Shown: piece after piece, positions 46,212-54,719 of the stretch
Position numbering within the stretch: position 1 is the stretch's first letter
Layout of the letters: each line of letters starts with the position of its first letter
Assembly (NCBI RefSeq): GCF_025567305.1
Contig: NZ_JAOQJP010000013.1
Span: 32,418-96,417 of the forward strand
Length of the DNA stretch: 64,000 bases
Direction of reading: 5' to 3'
Origin: Lentihominibacter butyricus
Lineage (GTDB): Bacteria; Bacillota; Clostridia; Peptostreptococcales; Anaerovoracaceae
Notes under the pieces: model-generated
Told to the model about the DNA's origin: nothing
What the model saw: only the letters and a program-made list of their open reading frames with translations
Databases searched by the model: none
Translations under genes and position numbers: made by a program

Positions 46212-47603
46212 ATGAATGGAATAATTACTCTGCTGCCGGTAGTTATATTACTGGTAGTCGCTATAGTAACTAAAAAAACAACGTCAGCGCTGGTCATAGG
46301 TGCTCTGACAGCATTTATCATTACGGGAAAGGGCGATTTTCTCAATACCATAATGGATGGTCTTTATGGCGTAGGCATGTCTGCGGATACTGTATGGCTG
46401 CTGTTTATATTTGTATTCATCGGTGTGTTCGCAGGAATCCTGAATGTGACCGGAGTGGCAGATGCTATGCTCAGGTTTATCGCAGGGAAAGTAAGATCAG
46501 GCAGAAGTCTGTACCTGTGGACATGGATATTTGCATTAGTGCTTTTTATCGATGATGCGCTGCGAACGACAGTTCTGGGACAGCTGACGCCGCTTTACGA
46601 CAAGTATAAAATACCCAGGGCATCATTTGCATATATGGTGGACCTATTAGGAGTGGCATTTGCATCTCTCATCCCTATAACATCGTGGGCGGCATTTTAT
46701 CAAGGAGTGTTTGGCGAGTACAAAGAGCTGTCGTATCTTGGAACTCCGTTTGAGATCTACCTGCATACTATACCGTTTCTGTTTTATGCATGGATAGGCA
46801 TAATCATGCTTTTCTGCTATACGATGGGCTGGATTCCGAAGCTGGGAGCAATGAAGAAGGCATATGCCGAAGCGGCGGTTTCCGGAAAACTTTATGGCGA
46901 GCGAAGCGAGAGCCTGAATACTGCGGCAGACAGCATATGCGCTTTTGATGAAGAATTCGGAACAGGTACGGCGGAAAAGAGAGGTTATGTTTTCAAAATA
47001 TGCTGCTTCATCGGAAGCGTGGTGATACTCAGTGTTTCGGTATTTCTCTTCAGTGATCTTCTTTATGGACTTATCATTGCTGATGGTGTGCTTATAGCCG
47101 TGAGTCTGGCAAGCAGGCTTACAAAATGGAACGATATGCTTGATTCCATAGCTTCAGGAGTCGCTTCGATGTATCCGCTAGCGATCATATTGTTTTGCGC
47201 ATATCTTATGAGGGACTCTGTTATAGGTCTGGGAATGCCGGATTATATAATCAGTATAGCCGAACCGTTTGCGATTCCAGAGCTGTTTCCGTGCTTCGCA
47301 TTTATAATCTGTTGTATACTGACCTTCACTACAGGAAGCAACTGGGGTATAACGGCTGTATTTGCGACCATAGGTATGCCGCTGGCATTTTCCATCGGTG
47401 CTGATCCGGTATTGACGATGGCAGCTGTCATAAATGGCGCCGCATTTGGTTCACACGTATGTTTCTATACAGATATGACGGTATTTGTCTCCAGAATGGT
47501 GAAGATAGACAATATCGAACATGCGCTCACACAGCTTCCTTACGGATTGATCGGCGGAGGCATCTCAGCAGTGATGTTTGCCGTCTGCGGGTATGTGATT
47601 TAG
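46212..47603 (+). CDS. NhaC-family Na+/H+ antiporter-like transporter
   Basis: 463 residues with 10-12 predicted membrane helices. GGAGGTGAAGT lies before ATG. FIDDALRTTVLGQLTPLYDKYKIP and the helix pair TFTTGSNWGITAVFATIGMP / GAAFGSHVCFYTD are typical of the NhaC/YfkC group. Members exchange Na+ for H+ or for organic acids (malate/lactate type). At the end of a CoA-transferase operon, substrate uptake or product exchange is more likely than pH homeostasis; this is inference. Confidence 0.85.
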   Translation: MNGIITLLPVVILLVVAIVTKKTTSALVIGALTAFIITGKGDFLNTIMDGLYGVGMSADTVWLLFIFVFIGVFAGILNVTGVADAMLRFIAGKVRSGRSLYLWTWIFALVLFIDDALRTTVLGQLTPLYDKYKIPRASFAYMVDLLGVAFASLIPITSWAAFYQGVFGEYKELSYLGTPFEIYLHTIPFLFYAWIGIIMLFCYTMGWIPKLGAMKKAYAEAAVSGKLYGERSESLNTAADSICAFDEEFGTGTAEKRGYVFKICCFIGSVVILSVSVFLFSDLLYGLIIADGVLIAVSLASRLTKWNDMLDSIASGVASMYPLAIILFCAYLMRDSVIGLGMPDYIISIAEPFAIPELFPCFAFIICCILTFTTGSNWGITAVFATIGMPLAFSIGADPVLTMAAVINGAAFGSHVCFYTDMTVFVSRMVKIDNIEHALTQLPYGLIGGGISAVMFAVCGYVI

Positions 47604-47639
47604 CATATAGACAACAGGTCACACGTGAAAAATATATAG

Positions 47640-47722
47640 AGCGGCTCTCAGGCAGAGCATGCGCTGGGCAGCCGCTGTTTTTGCATAGAAAAACCCTGCG
47701 TTTGACGCAGGGATCATTTTTT
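47640..47722 (+). terminator. Two consecutive terminators after the catabolic operon
   Basis: Stem AGCGGCT / AGCCGCT (47640-47646, 47670-47676) followed by GTTTTT, then CCCTGCG-TTTGA-CGCAGGG (47694-47712) followed by ATCATTTTTT. The remaining DNA up to about 47930 holds only the repeat entries below. Confidence 0.85.
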
Positions 47723-47827
47723 GTACCTGCAGCATTTGCTGCCGATCCGTCAGCAGGCTTGAGCGTTTTCGTAAACAGCTAAATGCTAAATACGGATAAG
47801 TGTAGGTTTGTCAAACATGTATTGTAC

Positions 47828-47866
47828 CCTACAAGTCGGCCCTACAAGTCTATCGTCTCACCTGCG
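47828..47866. repeat. CCCTACAAGTC tandem repeat and 17-bp direct repeat, copy 2
   Basis: CCCTACAAGTC occurs twice (47828-47838 and 47840-47850), running into CTATCGTCTCACCTGCG (47850-47866), which is identical to 41486-41502. It lies just upstream of the TetR gene. Confidence 0.75.
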
Positions 47867-47935
47867 TAAAAACCCTTGAATTTAGCGGATTTAGCTGATA
47901 TACTGATAACGCTGATTAATTTTGCTGAAAAGGGG

Positions 47936-48637
47936 TTGTGTAAAATACGAACAAGATATAACAGAACGGAAACTCAGAAACGGATACTCTCGACTTGTGT
48001 ACGTCTTTTTATCGAACAGGGTTACAGCAATACGTCTCCGAAACAGATATTCAAGGAAGCAGATGTAAGCGCAGGCACTTTTTATCATCTGTACAAGTCA
48101 AAGGGTGGCGTTCTGAATGAACTGATCGACTTCATGTTTGACAATCAGTTCGACATCGCCGATCAGGTGATCGGGAGCAATGCAAAGCCTGTGATGCTGT
48201 ATGCGGTAGAGACTGCGATACAGCTGGCGCTGGCAGAAATCAATGAAAACATAAGAGATATTTACGTGCAGGTCTACACGCAGCCTGATACGGTTGCAAT
48301 GATCCAGGAGAAGATGACAAAAGAGCTTCACAAGCTGTTCGGTCCTTATATGCCGGATTGCGGTCAGAGCGATTTTTACGAACTGGAGATAGGCACATCT
48401 GCAATAATGAGAGGCTTCATGGCACATCCGTGCGACATGTACTTTACGCTTGAGCGAAAGATCGAGAGGTTCCTTTCCATAAACCTGAGTATATTCAAGG
48501 TGCCGGAAAGCGAGCAGCAGGAAGTCTTTGAATACATGAGCAAACTGGATATCAGGGATATAGCGATGCGCGTGATGCACGAGCTGTTCGAGGCGCTGGC
48601 GATGAAGTTCGACTTCGAGCTGTCGGAGCAGGAATAG
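47936..48637 (+). CDS. TetR/AcrR-family transcriptional regulator (start uncertain)
   Basis: 233 residues if translation starts at TTG 47936. The helix-turn-helix is TQKRILSTCVRLFIEQGY through SAGTFYHLYKSKGGVLNEL. The C-terminal ligand domain is unassigned. Start is unclear: TTG 47936 abuts its GGGG, TTG 47876 has no RBS, and no ATG lies in frame upstream of the HTH. The direct repeat ends only 70 bp before, so the original 5' end may have been replaced. It ends with its own terminator. Target unknown; a palindrome with TATCGTCTCA cores nearby is a candidate operator. Confidence 0.82.
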   Translation: MCKIRTRYNRTETQKRILSTCVRLFIEQGYSNTSPKQIFKEADVSAGTFYHLYKSKGGVLNELIDFMFDNQFDIADQVIGSNAKPVMLYAVETAIQLALAEINENIRDIYVQVYTQPDTVAMIQEKMTKELHKLFGPYMPDCGQSDFYELEIGTSAIMRGFMAHPCDMYFTLERKIERFLSINLSIFKVPESEQQEVFEYMSKLDIRDIAMRVMHELFEALAMKFDFELSEQE

Positions 48638-48672
48638 CAGCGGGTATCAGACAAAATAGAAAAAGAAAAATG

Positions 48673-48700
48673 AAACGGTTACAGAAACGTAGCCGTTTTT
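48673..48700 (+). terminator. Terminator after the TetR gene
   Basis: AACGGTTAC pairs with GTAGCCGTT (one wobble) around a 6-nt loop, followed by TTT. Confidence 0.65.
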
Positions 48701-48785
48701 CTTGTGCAAAGAAGATGGATAGATTAGCAACTCATCAGTGGGCCGTCAGGATTTTGAATAAAATTACAATTTAAGAAAAAAATGG

Positions 48786-48814
48786 TTGACAAATAGGAAA
48801 CGATGCATTACCAT
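48786..48814 (+). promoter_or_regulatory. Promoter of the DUF5688 gene
   Basis: TTGACA, 17 bp, TACCAT. The -10 is weak but the spacing is right. Leader of about 135 nt. Confidence 0.5.
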
Positions 48815-48855
48815 AAATTTACATCAAAACGAAGCGGATAAAACAGGCACGCTGC

Positions 48856-48929
48856 GCGGCTTTGCAGGGCAGGCAAGGATACGGTCTGCAGTCATGCGAA
48901 CGAATAAGGCAATAAGTCTGCAAAGCCGC
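48856..48929 (+). promoter_or_regulatory. Long-range hairpin in the DUF5688 leader
   Basis: GCGGCTTTGCAG (48856-48867) is the exact complement of CTGCAAAGCCGC (48918-48929). In RNA this would close a 50-nt apical region just before the AGGAGG at 48947. No known riboswitch class is recognised. Confidence 0.5.
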
Positions 48930-48955
48930 AGGCACCGGTACAAAAGGAGGTAATT

Positions 48956-49867
48956 ATGAGTAATACATTATCATACGAGGGATTCAGAAATGTCATGGTA
49001 TCACAGCTTAACAAGAGATTTCAGGCAGATTCGGCTCCTATGCATGTGGAGCTGAACAGTGCGGTGAAGAACAATGATACGGTGAGAGAGGGACTGATGC
49101 TGCGGACAGAGAGCGATTCGATGGCGCCGTGTCTTTATCTGGACGATCTTTATGCGCTTTACGAGGATGACACGGGTTTAGACGAACTCATTACCGATGT
49201 GAAGCTCTTTTTTGAGTCGACGGTAGAGACGCTTTACATGCCTTCTGTAAATGAGATGACTGATTTCATGAATGACTGGGAGCGCGTCGAACCGCTTGTG
49301 GAATGCAAGCTCGTCAACAGCAATGCAAACAGCCGCAGACTGGCAGGCACGCCGTACAGACGAATGGGCGAATTCGCGATATCGTATCAGGTCAGGGTCG
49401 GTGATGGCGACAGCGGATATTATGCGACGCAGATAAGAGACGAGATGCTGGAGATCTGGGGGATAAACAGGGAAGAACTGCATGAGGCTGCGATGAGGAA
49501 TATGAGACTGCCGGCGAATTTCGTACTGAAAAGCATGGAGGCTATGGAGGATGCAAAGGGGCCGGTGTTCATCCTTACAACGAAAAAGCATATATACGGA
49601 GCCACCGCGATAATATCGGATGAAGTAAGACAGAGTGTCGGCAAATACATGGGCGGCGATTACTACATACTGCCGTCTTCCATACACGAGCTGATCGTGA
49701 TGCCGAAAGACTATGCGGCAGATCTGTGGGCGCTGGAGCAGACTGTCAGAGACGTCAATCGAGGTCCGTATGTGCCGGAAGAGGAGTTTCTGTCAGACAA
49801 CGTGTACGAGTACGATATGTCGGAATGCAAACTGCTGATGTCGAGGAATCACGTGGCGGTGGCATGA
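48956..49867 (+). CDS. DUF5688 family protein
   Basis: 303 residues, with AAAGGAGG before ATG. Pattern recalled from DUF5688 proteins of Clostridia: an N-terminal SYEGFRNVM, a VNEMTDFMNDWERVEP region, CKLVNSNANSRRLAGTPYRRMGEFAISYQV and a C-terminal DYYILPSSIHELIVMP. Function unknown. No signal peptide or membrane helix. The gene has its own promoter and structured leader, and converges on the ABC operon with 28 bp between stops. Confidence 0.8.
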   Translation: MSNTLSYEGFRNVMVSQLNKRFQADSAPMHVELNSAVKNNDTVREGLMLRTESDSMAPCLYLDDLYALYEDDTGLDELITDVKLFFESTVETLYMPSVNEMTDFMNDWERVEPLVECKLVNSNANSRRLAGTPYRRMGEFAISYQVRVGDGDSGYYATQIRDEMLEIWGINREELHEAAMRNMRLPANFVLKSMEAMEDAKGPVFILTTKKHIYGATAIISDEVRQSVGKYMGGDYYILPSSIHELIVMPKDYAADLWALEQTVRDVNRGPYVPEEEFLSDNVYEYDMSECKLLMSRNHVAVA

Positions 49868-49895
49868 AAGATCAGGGACATCAGCAGCGTTTATG

Positions 49896-50672
49896 TTATA
49901 TGAAGTATTCGATTTTTTCAGGAGGCTTCATTTCGAATATCTCGAAGACCTTGTCACGGACAACCAGGAAATCATCTGAAGTACGGTCGCGGTCACCGCG
50001 GCCGAGAGGCACTCTGATGATGCTCTTGATCCTGCCGGGGTCAGGTGCCATGATGACGATGCGGTCTGCCAGCGTGACTGCTTCCTCGATATCGTGCGTG
50101 ACGAAGACCGTAGTGATGTTCTGGTCCTCGGCGATGCGATGGATATCATCCTGCATCTTGAGGCGGTTTATGGCATCCAGCGCTGCAAAAGGCTCGTCCA
50201 TGAACAGGACTTCGGGGGAAACTGCCAGTGCGCGAGCTATCGACACGCGCTGCTGCTGGCCTCCCGAAAGCTGTGCAGGCTTTGCATCTCTGAACTTTGC
50301 AAGACCTACAAGGTCGAGATATCTGTCGGCTATCACGCGTGCTTCTTCCTTCGGTTTGCCCTGAGCGAGAAGGCCGAGCATCACATTGCGTTCGACACTC
50401 TGCCACGGCAGCAGACCATAGTGCTGGAATATAGTAACATATTTTGGAGAAGGTTTTGTCACGGCACTGCCGTCTATGGTGATGCTGCCGCTGTCAGTTT
50501 TTTCAAAGCCCGCTATCGCATTGAGCAGCGTGGTCTTGCCGCAGCCGCTCGGTCCGAGCAGGCAGATGAATTCGCCTTTTTCGATCTCGAGAGATACATG
50601 GTCGAGAGCCTTGAATGCGCGGTCGTTCTGTATGTATTGTTTGCTTACGTCGTTTATTTCGATAAATGCCAT
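49896..50672 (-). CDS. ABC transporter ATPase (SsuB/TauB-like)
   Basis: 258 residues: GPSGCGKTTLLNAIAG (Walker A), LSGGQQQRVSIARALA (signature) and VLFMDEPFAALD (Walker B). The start codon overlaps the permease stop (TAATG). Third gene after cooS and the binding protein in a leftward operon; energises uptake of the ligand bound by the 51459 product. Confidence 0.92.
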   Translation of the reverse strand: MAFIEINDVSKQYIQNDRAFKALDHVSLEIEKGEFICLLGPSGCGKTTLLNAIAGFEKTDSGSITIDGSAVTKPSPKYVTIFQHYGLLPWQSVERNVMLGLLAQGKPKEEARVIADRYLDLVGLAKFRDAKPAQLSGGQQQRVSIARALAVSPEVLFMDEPFAALDAINRLKMQDDIHRIAEDQNITTVFVTHDIEEAVTLADRIVIMAPDPGRIKSIIRVPLGRGDRDRTSDDFLVVRDKVFEIFEMKPPEKIEYFI

Positions 50673-51442
50673 TAGCTGTCACTCCCTTCTGAAGTGCGGA
50701 ATCCCCAGATCCGTTCAACGTTGTTCTGTGTGTATCGTATCAGGAGGTCGAGTACGATGCCGAGTATCCCGATCACGATGATAGCTGCCATGAGGACGTC
50801 AGTCTGCAGGTTGTTCCTCGCATCGACGATGAGATAGCCGAGACCTGACTGTGATCCGGCCATTTCACCTACGACCAGGAAGATCCATGCTGTACCCACC
50901 GCGATATGCAGTGCATTCGCTATCTGCGGGAACACGGCAGGAAAGACGATCCTGAAAAGAGTCTGTGATCTGCTCAGGCCGAAGTTGTCCGATATCTTGA
51001 GATATACGGGATCGATGCTGCCGACTGCGGTCACCGTAGTGAGCAGCACGGGGAAGAATGCAGCGATGAAGATTATCACGACTGCGGGAACATCACCGAT
51101 GCCTACCCAGAGGACGATGAACGGGAGCCATGCTACCGGGGAGATAGGGCGCAGGAACTGGACTATCGGGTTAACGTAATTCCATGCGCGGCGGAACCAT
51201 CCCAGCAGCAGACCCAGGATCACAGCGCTCACGACGGCCAGTATGTATCCTATGAAGAATCTGTACATGCTGGCGCCTATATCGAGAAGCAGTGCTCCTG
51301 ATGAAATGCGTGCAGCGAGAGCTTCTGCCACCTGGACCGGAGACGGGAAAAGGCTTTCAGGGAATGCGCCGGATACGGCCAGCAGCTCCCACAGGATCAG
51401 CAGAGCGGCGAATGATATTATGTAGTATTTTGCTTTTTTCAT
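50672..51442 (-). CDS. ABC transporter permease (SsuC/TauC-like)
   Basis: 256 residues from ATG 51442, chosen for CAGGAG 6 bp upstream; a longer frame exists without an RBS. About six membrane helices, with the EAA-type loop GLSRSQTLFRIVFPAVFPQI near 160-180. Partner of the ATPase and binding protein on either side; the start lies inside the end of the binding-protein gene. Confidence 0.9.
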   Translation of the reverse strand: MKKAKYYIISFAALLILWELLAVSGAFPESLFPSPVQVAEALAARISSGALLLDIGASMYRFFIGYILAVVSAVILGLLLGWFRRAWNYVNPIVQFLRPISPVAWLPFIVLWVGIGDVPAVVIIFIAAFFPVLLTTVTAVGSIDPVYLKISDNFGLSRSQTLFRIVFPAVFPQIANALHIAVGTAWIFLVVGEMAGSQSGLGYLIVDARNNLQTDVLMAAIIVIGILGIVLDLLIRYTQNNVERIWGFRTSEGSDS

Positions 51443-51458
51443 TTTAAACTCCTGTAAC

Positions 51459-52445
51459 TCATTTCTGTTGTTCGACAAAGCTGCTGTAATCAGGCGGTGC
51501 CGTACTGAGACCGAATTCCATGATCTTGTCTGTCAGCGTCTTGTATGCTGATTCTGTCACGTCGAGATCGTCGAATGTTATCCACTCCAGCGAAAGTTCG
51601 GTGATATTCGCATTCTGGCCGAGGTACTCCTTGGCTATCGTTTTGCATTCATCTTCAGTGAGCTTTTCACCGGCTTTTCTGTAAATGCTTTCGAACTCGC
51701 GGACCGCATCCTGCTTGCTGCTTACTGCATCTTCATTAAGGACTATGCCGCAGCAGATCGAGTCTGGCCAGAGTTCATCAGATGTAGCGAAGACATGGCC
51801 GATACCGGCGTCGACAGCTTTTGCGCCGAAAGGCTCGGCAACACAGTAGCCGTCGATCTGACCGCTCTGCAGAGCAGCCGGCATTTCGGCAGGTGCCATT
51901 TCGACGATGTTTATATCGTTTGCATCCATGCCGTTCTGCTGGAGCAGTGTCTGCAGCAGTATGTTGTGAGATGACTGAGGGCTTGGTATGGCAAATGTCC
52001 TGCCGGCAAGCTGATCTGCAGTCTGTATTTCATCAGACGTTATAACGACATTGCCGTCTCTGTGCCCCAGCATCGCGAGTTTGAGCGGGATCCCCTGTTC
52101 GCGGGACTTCATCGCCATCTCGATGAGTACGGAAGCTCCGTCGACGCGTCCTGTATTCAGTGCATCCATGAGTTCGCTCCATCCGCCGTATTTCACAAGT
52201 TCGACCTTGACGTTGCTGTGTTCCTTCTCGAGAAGCTTTTTGGCTTCAAAGAGAGGCAGAGCGTGAGTGATCGGCAGATACGCTATAGTCAGTGTGACTT
52301 CTTCCTGTGCTTTCTGTCCTGCGCCGGATGCAGCGTCTGTCCGGCCGGCATGAACATCGTCGTATTTGTAGTATACGGCGCTACTGACCAGCAGTGCCAG
52401 TACAAGCAGTGCACATACAGCTTTTGCTTTTCTGTGTGTTTTCAT
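51459..52445 (-). CDS. Substrate-binding protein (SsuA/NMT1-like) of a cooS-linked ABC transporter
   Basis: 328 residues. An N-terminal hydrophobic signal (about 8-26) without a clear lipobox Cys, then a two-lobed binding fold: TIAYLPITHALPLFEAKKL, YGGWSELMDALNTGRVDGAS and FAIPSPQSSHNILLQTLL. The family binds sulfonates, nitrate/bicarbonate or thiamin precursors. Five bp after cooS, so ligand and CO dehydrogenase are probably linked, but the sequence does not name the ligand. Confidence 0.88.
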   Translation of the reverse strand: MKTHRKAKAVCALLVLALLVSSAVYYKYDDVHAGRTDAASGAGQKAQEEVTLTIAYLPITHALPLFEAKKLLEKEHSNVKVELVKYGGWSELMDALNTGRVDGASVLIEMAMKSREQGIPLKLAMLGHRDGNVVITSDEIQTADQLAGRTFAIPSPQSSHNILLQTLLQQNGMDANDINIVEMAPAEMPAALQSGQIDGYCVAEPFGAKAVDAGIGHVFATSDELWPDSICCGIVLNEDAVSSKQDAVREFESIYRKAGEKLTEDECKTIAKEYLGQNANITELSLEWITFDDLDVTESAYKTLTDKIMEFGLSTAPPDYSSFVEQQK

Positions 52446-52450
52446 CGGTA

Positions 52451-54541
52451 TTATCTGTCATGCGGCTGATCCCAGCCGAGCTCCTTTCTTTTGTTTCTGA
52501 TGTCGCTGACGATCCTTTCAGCCAGCGCTATGTGATCGGTATCTACTATCATTTCCGAGCCCAGGAGATCCTTTGTCCCGTGCTCCATGAACTCCGAGAC
52601 CTTTGCAGAACCCTGGACAGGCGCATAAACGCTGTGATATGAATTCATACCGAGCAGACGGAATGCGAGCGCTGCACATATGCCTTTTTCATTAGACCAT
52701 TCAGGACTGATGAATGCATACGGCAGATCTTTGATCGCATGTCCCGACTGCGCAGAGACCTGGCTGAACAGTGCAGATGCACGCGCATTGTCGAGACATT
52801 CGCCCATGTGCCATACAGGAGGCACATCCCCGAGAAAACCGCGGAGACCTTCGCCGGTCTGTTCCAGTGCTTTGGAGGAGCAGTATCCGAGTTTCATCAG
52901 CGGGAATGACGCACATCCGTTAGTCATTATGAGTATGTTGTTTTTCAGCAGGATATCAGCGACTTCTACGACAGCTTTTTCGTAAACGATGCGTGGATTG
53001 CTGCACCCGACGAGATTGACGATACCCTGTATGCGGCCGTCCTTCAGAGCTTCGGCGATCTTGTCCATGCCGAAATGCTGTGCTGCGAACTCGGCGGAAA
53101 AGCCGACCTCGGTCTCGATCTCATACTGAGGTATGAAGACCGGCACATCGCGGCGTTCGGTGAAGCTTTCGATACCGCGCTCCACGATCCTGACTGCGAT
53201 GTCATGGATCTGGTCTATGTTGGAATGATCGTGATCCAGCGCATAATGTTCGGCATCGGGAAGCCTTGCTGAATCGCTGGTAGTCACGACGACAGTCCTG
53301 AAGCACTTTGCGACTTCCATGATAGAAGGAAAGACGTCCTGTACGTCAGCGACCCAGAGATCGAGTGCTCCAGTGCCGAGTATCAGCTCTGCCCCGACAG
53401 CATTCGAGAGCGGGATCACTCCACCGTAGCGGTACATCGCTGAAAGTCCGGAACAGCAGATCCCGTAGAACTGTATGCCTTCTGCCCCGGCAGCTCTGGC
53501 TTTTTCCTGGTATTCGTCCGAATTGCCGACGCGTACGATCTCGCTGACAAGAAGCGGCGAGTGTCCGTGGACTGCTATGTTGACCCAGCCCTTTTTCAAT
53601 GCGCCGGTGTTCATATATGTCTTACGCCTTTCCGGGAGCCCGTACAGGCAGTCCATCGCGATGGAGCTGCCGAGACAGCTGGTCCATGCAAAGGCGACGC
53701 CTGTTCTCAGGAACTGCTTCATGATGCTGCGCCAGTCCCCGTCGGTGCCGGTGCTGGTCCTGTGCAGGCTTTCGAAAACTTCGTGATAGACGCTTACAGG
53801 CAGGATGTCCAGCGCTTTCCAGACTTCCTTTCGCTCAGGAGGCGCAAATGCCTGCAGTGTGCGATGTGGAGCAGGAACGGTCCTCGAGAGGTCTTCGAGG
53901 AGTATGTCGGCAACTTCGCCGGCAAGGTCATTTAGTGTTTTTCCGTCAGTATCGATACCGTAACTCTGACAGACTGCCCTGATCTTTGCTTCGCCTTCTA
54001 TCGGCAGATCGAGCTGTCCGTCTGCGGCTTTTTTCAGCGCGAGCATGCTTTCGCGGCCTCTTGCGCCGTGGGCAGCAGCTCCTGCGGCTACGGCGCGAAG
54101 CATGTTTCTGGCAACGATCACATCGGCGTCGGCACCGCAGACGCCGCGCCGACATTTTTTAGTGATCTTGCACGGACCCATATAACAGTTTTTGCAGCAG
54201 ATACCGGCGATACCGAACGTACACTGGGGCTGCTGCAGGTCGAATCTGTCAAATACGGTTTCGACACCGAGCTCCTGCATGTGCAGCAGGAGCTCGCGCA
54301 CGGCCGGATCAGGCGTCTGCTCGATCACTTTTTCCTTATTGGAAAATGTTTTTTTGTAGTCGGCGACTGCCTGCATGTAATCGTGGAAATCATCCTTGTC
54401 GTGGTGGTGATGGTGGTGATGTCCGCTGTGGTGGTGATCGTGGCTATGGCTGCGGCCGGATTCCGAAGTATCATGGTCATGTGCCTGCTGAGCGTTTTCA
54501 CTGAACCACTGCTGTATATTATCAGATGTATGTGCTGTCAT
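52451..54541 (-). CDS. cooS: Anaerobic CO dehydrogenase catalytic subunit with histidine-rich N-terminal extension
   Basis: 696 residues, 50-60 longer than usual for CooS. Residues 21-53 hold 15 His, including seven in a row (41-47). The metal region follows: Cys107 and Cys115 (D-cluster), Cys116, Cys119, Cys124 and Cys135 (B-cluster) in QPQCTFGIAGICCKNCYMGP and RRGVCGA. Downstream are GAAAHGARG, IQFYGICCSGLSAMYRYG, NLVGCSNPR and NGCASFPLMKLGYCSS, which carry C-cluster ligands. It interconverts CO and CO2 on a Ni-Fe-S cluster in the cytosol. The His tail probably binds nickel, as separate CooJ does in other bacteria. No cooC, cooF or acetyl-CoA synthase gene is in the window. Promoter at 54589-54617. 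Confidence 0.95.
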   Translation of the reverse strand: MTAHTSDNIQQWFSENAQQAHDHDTSESGRSHSHDHHHSGHHHHHHHDKDDFHDYMQAVADYKKTFSNKEKVIEQTPDPAVRELLLHMQELGVETVFDRFDLQQPQCTFGIAGICCKNCYMGPCKITKKCRRGVCGADADVIVARNMLRAVAAGAAAHGARGRESMLALKKAADGQLDLPIEGEAKIRAVCQSYGIDTDGKTLNDLAGEVADILLEDLSRTVPAPHRTLQAFAPPERKEVWKALDILPVSVYHEVFESLHRTSTGTDGDWRSIMKQFLRTGVAFAWTSCLGSSIAMDCLYGLPERRKTYMNTGALKKGWVNIAVHGHSPLLVSEIVRVGNSDEYQEKARAAGAEGIQFYGICCSGLSAMYRYGGVIPLSNAVGAELILGTGALDLWVADVQDVFPSIMEVAKCFRTVVVTTSDSARLPDAEHYALDHDHSNIDQIHDIAVRIVERGIESFTERRDVPVFIPQYEIETEVGFSAEFAAQHFGMDKIAEALKDGRIQGIVNLVGCSNPRIVYEKAVVEVADILLKNNILIMTNGCASFPLMKLGYCSSKALEQTGEGLRGFLGDVPPVWHMGECLDNARASALFSQVSAQSGHAIKDLPYAFISPEWSNEKGICAALAFRLLGMNSYHSVYAPVQGSAKVSEFMEHGTKDLLGSEMIVDTDHIALAERIVSDIRNKRKELGWDQPHDR

Positions 54542-54555
54542 TTCAGTACCTCTTT

Positions 54556-54617
54556 CGCTATAATCTACTTATCCTATCGGTTTAGTAGATTATAGCGGAC
54601 CCGGCAGGTTTTGTAAA
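54556..54617 (-). promoter_or_regulatory. cooS promoter embedded in a 14-bp perfect inverted repeat
   Basis: On the minus strand, TTTACA (54617-54612), 17 bp, TATAAT (54594-54589). That TATAAT lies inside the arm CGCTATAATCTACT (54597-54584), whose exact complement AGTAGATTATAGCG is at 54569-54556, with a 14-nt spacer. The repeat lies between the cooS and MarR genes and covers -10 and start site, so it is a good operator candidate. Confidence 0.75.
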
Positions 54618-54638
54618 GGATAATTTCGGATAATATTA

Positions 54639-54666
54639 TTGACAGCTGAATGATTCTGAATATAAT
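54639..54666 (+). promoter_or_regulatory. Promoter of the MarR-MATE transcript
   Basis: TTGACA (54639-54644), 16 bp, TATAAT (54661-54666). A further TATAAT lies at 54672-54677. AT-rich near-palindromic DNA follows up to the RBS and could bind the MarR protein itself. Confidence 0.75.
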
Positions 54667-54719
54667 TAGGCTATAATAATTATTGTAACTTAATTATGTT
54701 AATGATCCCGGAGGTGACG

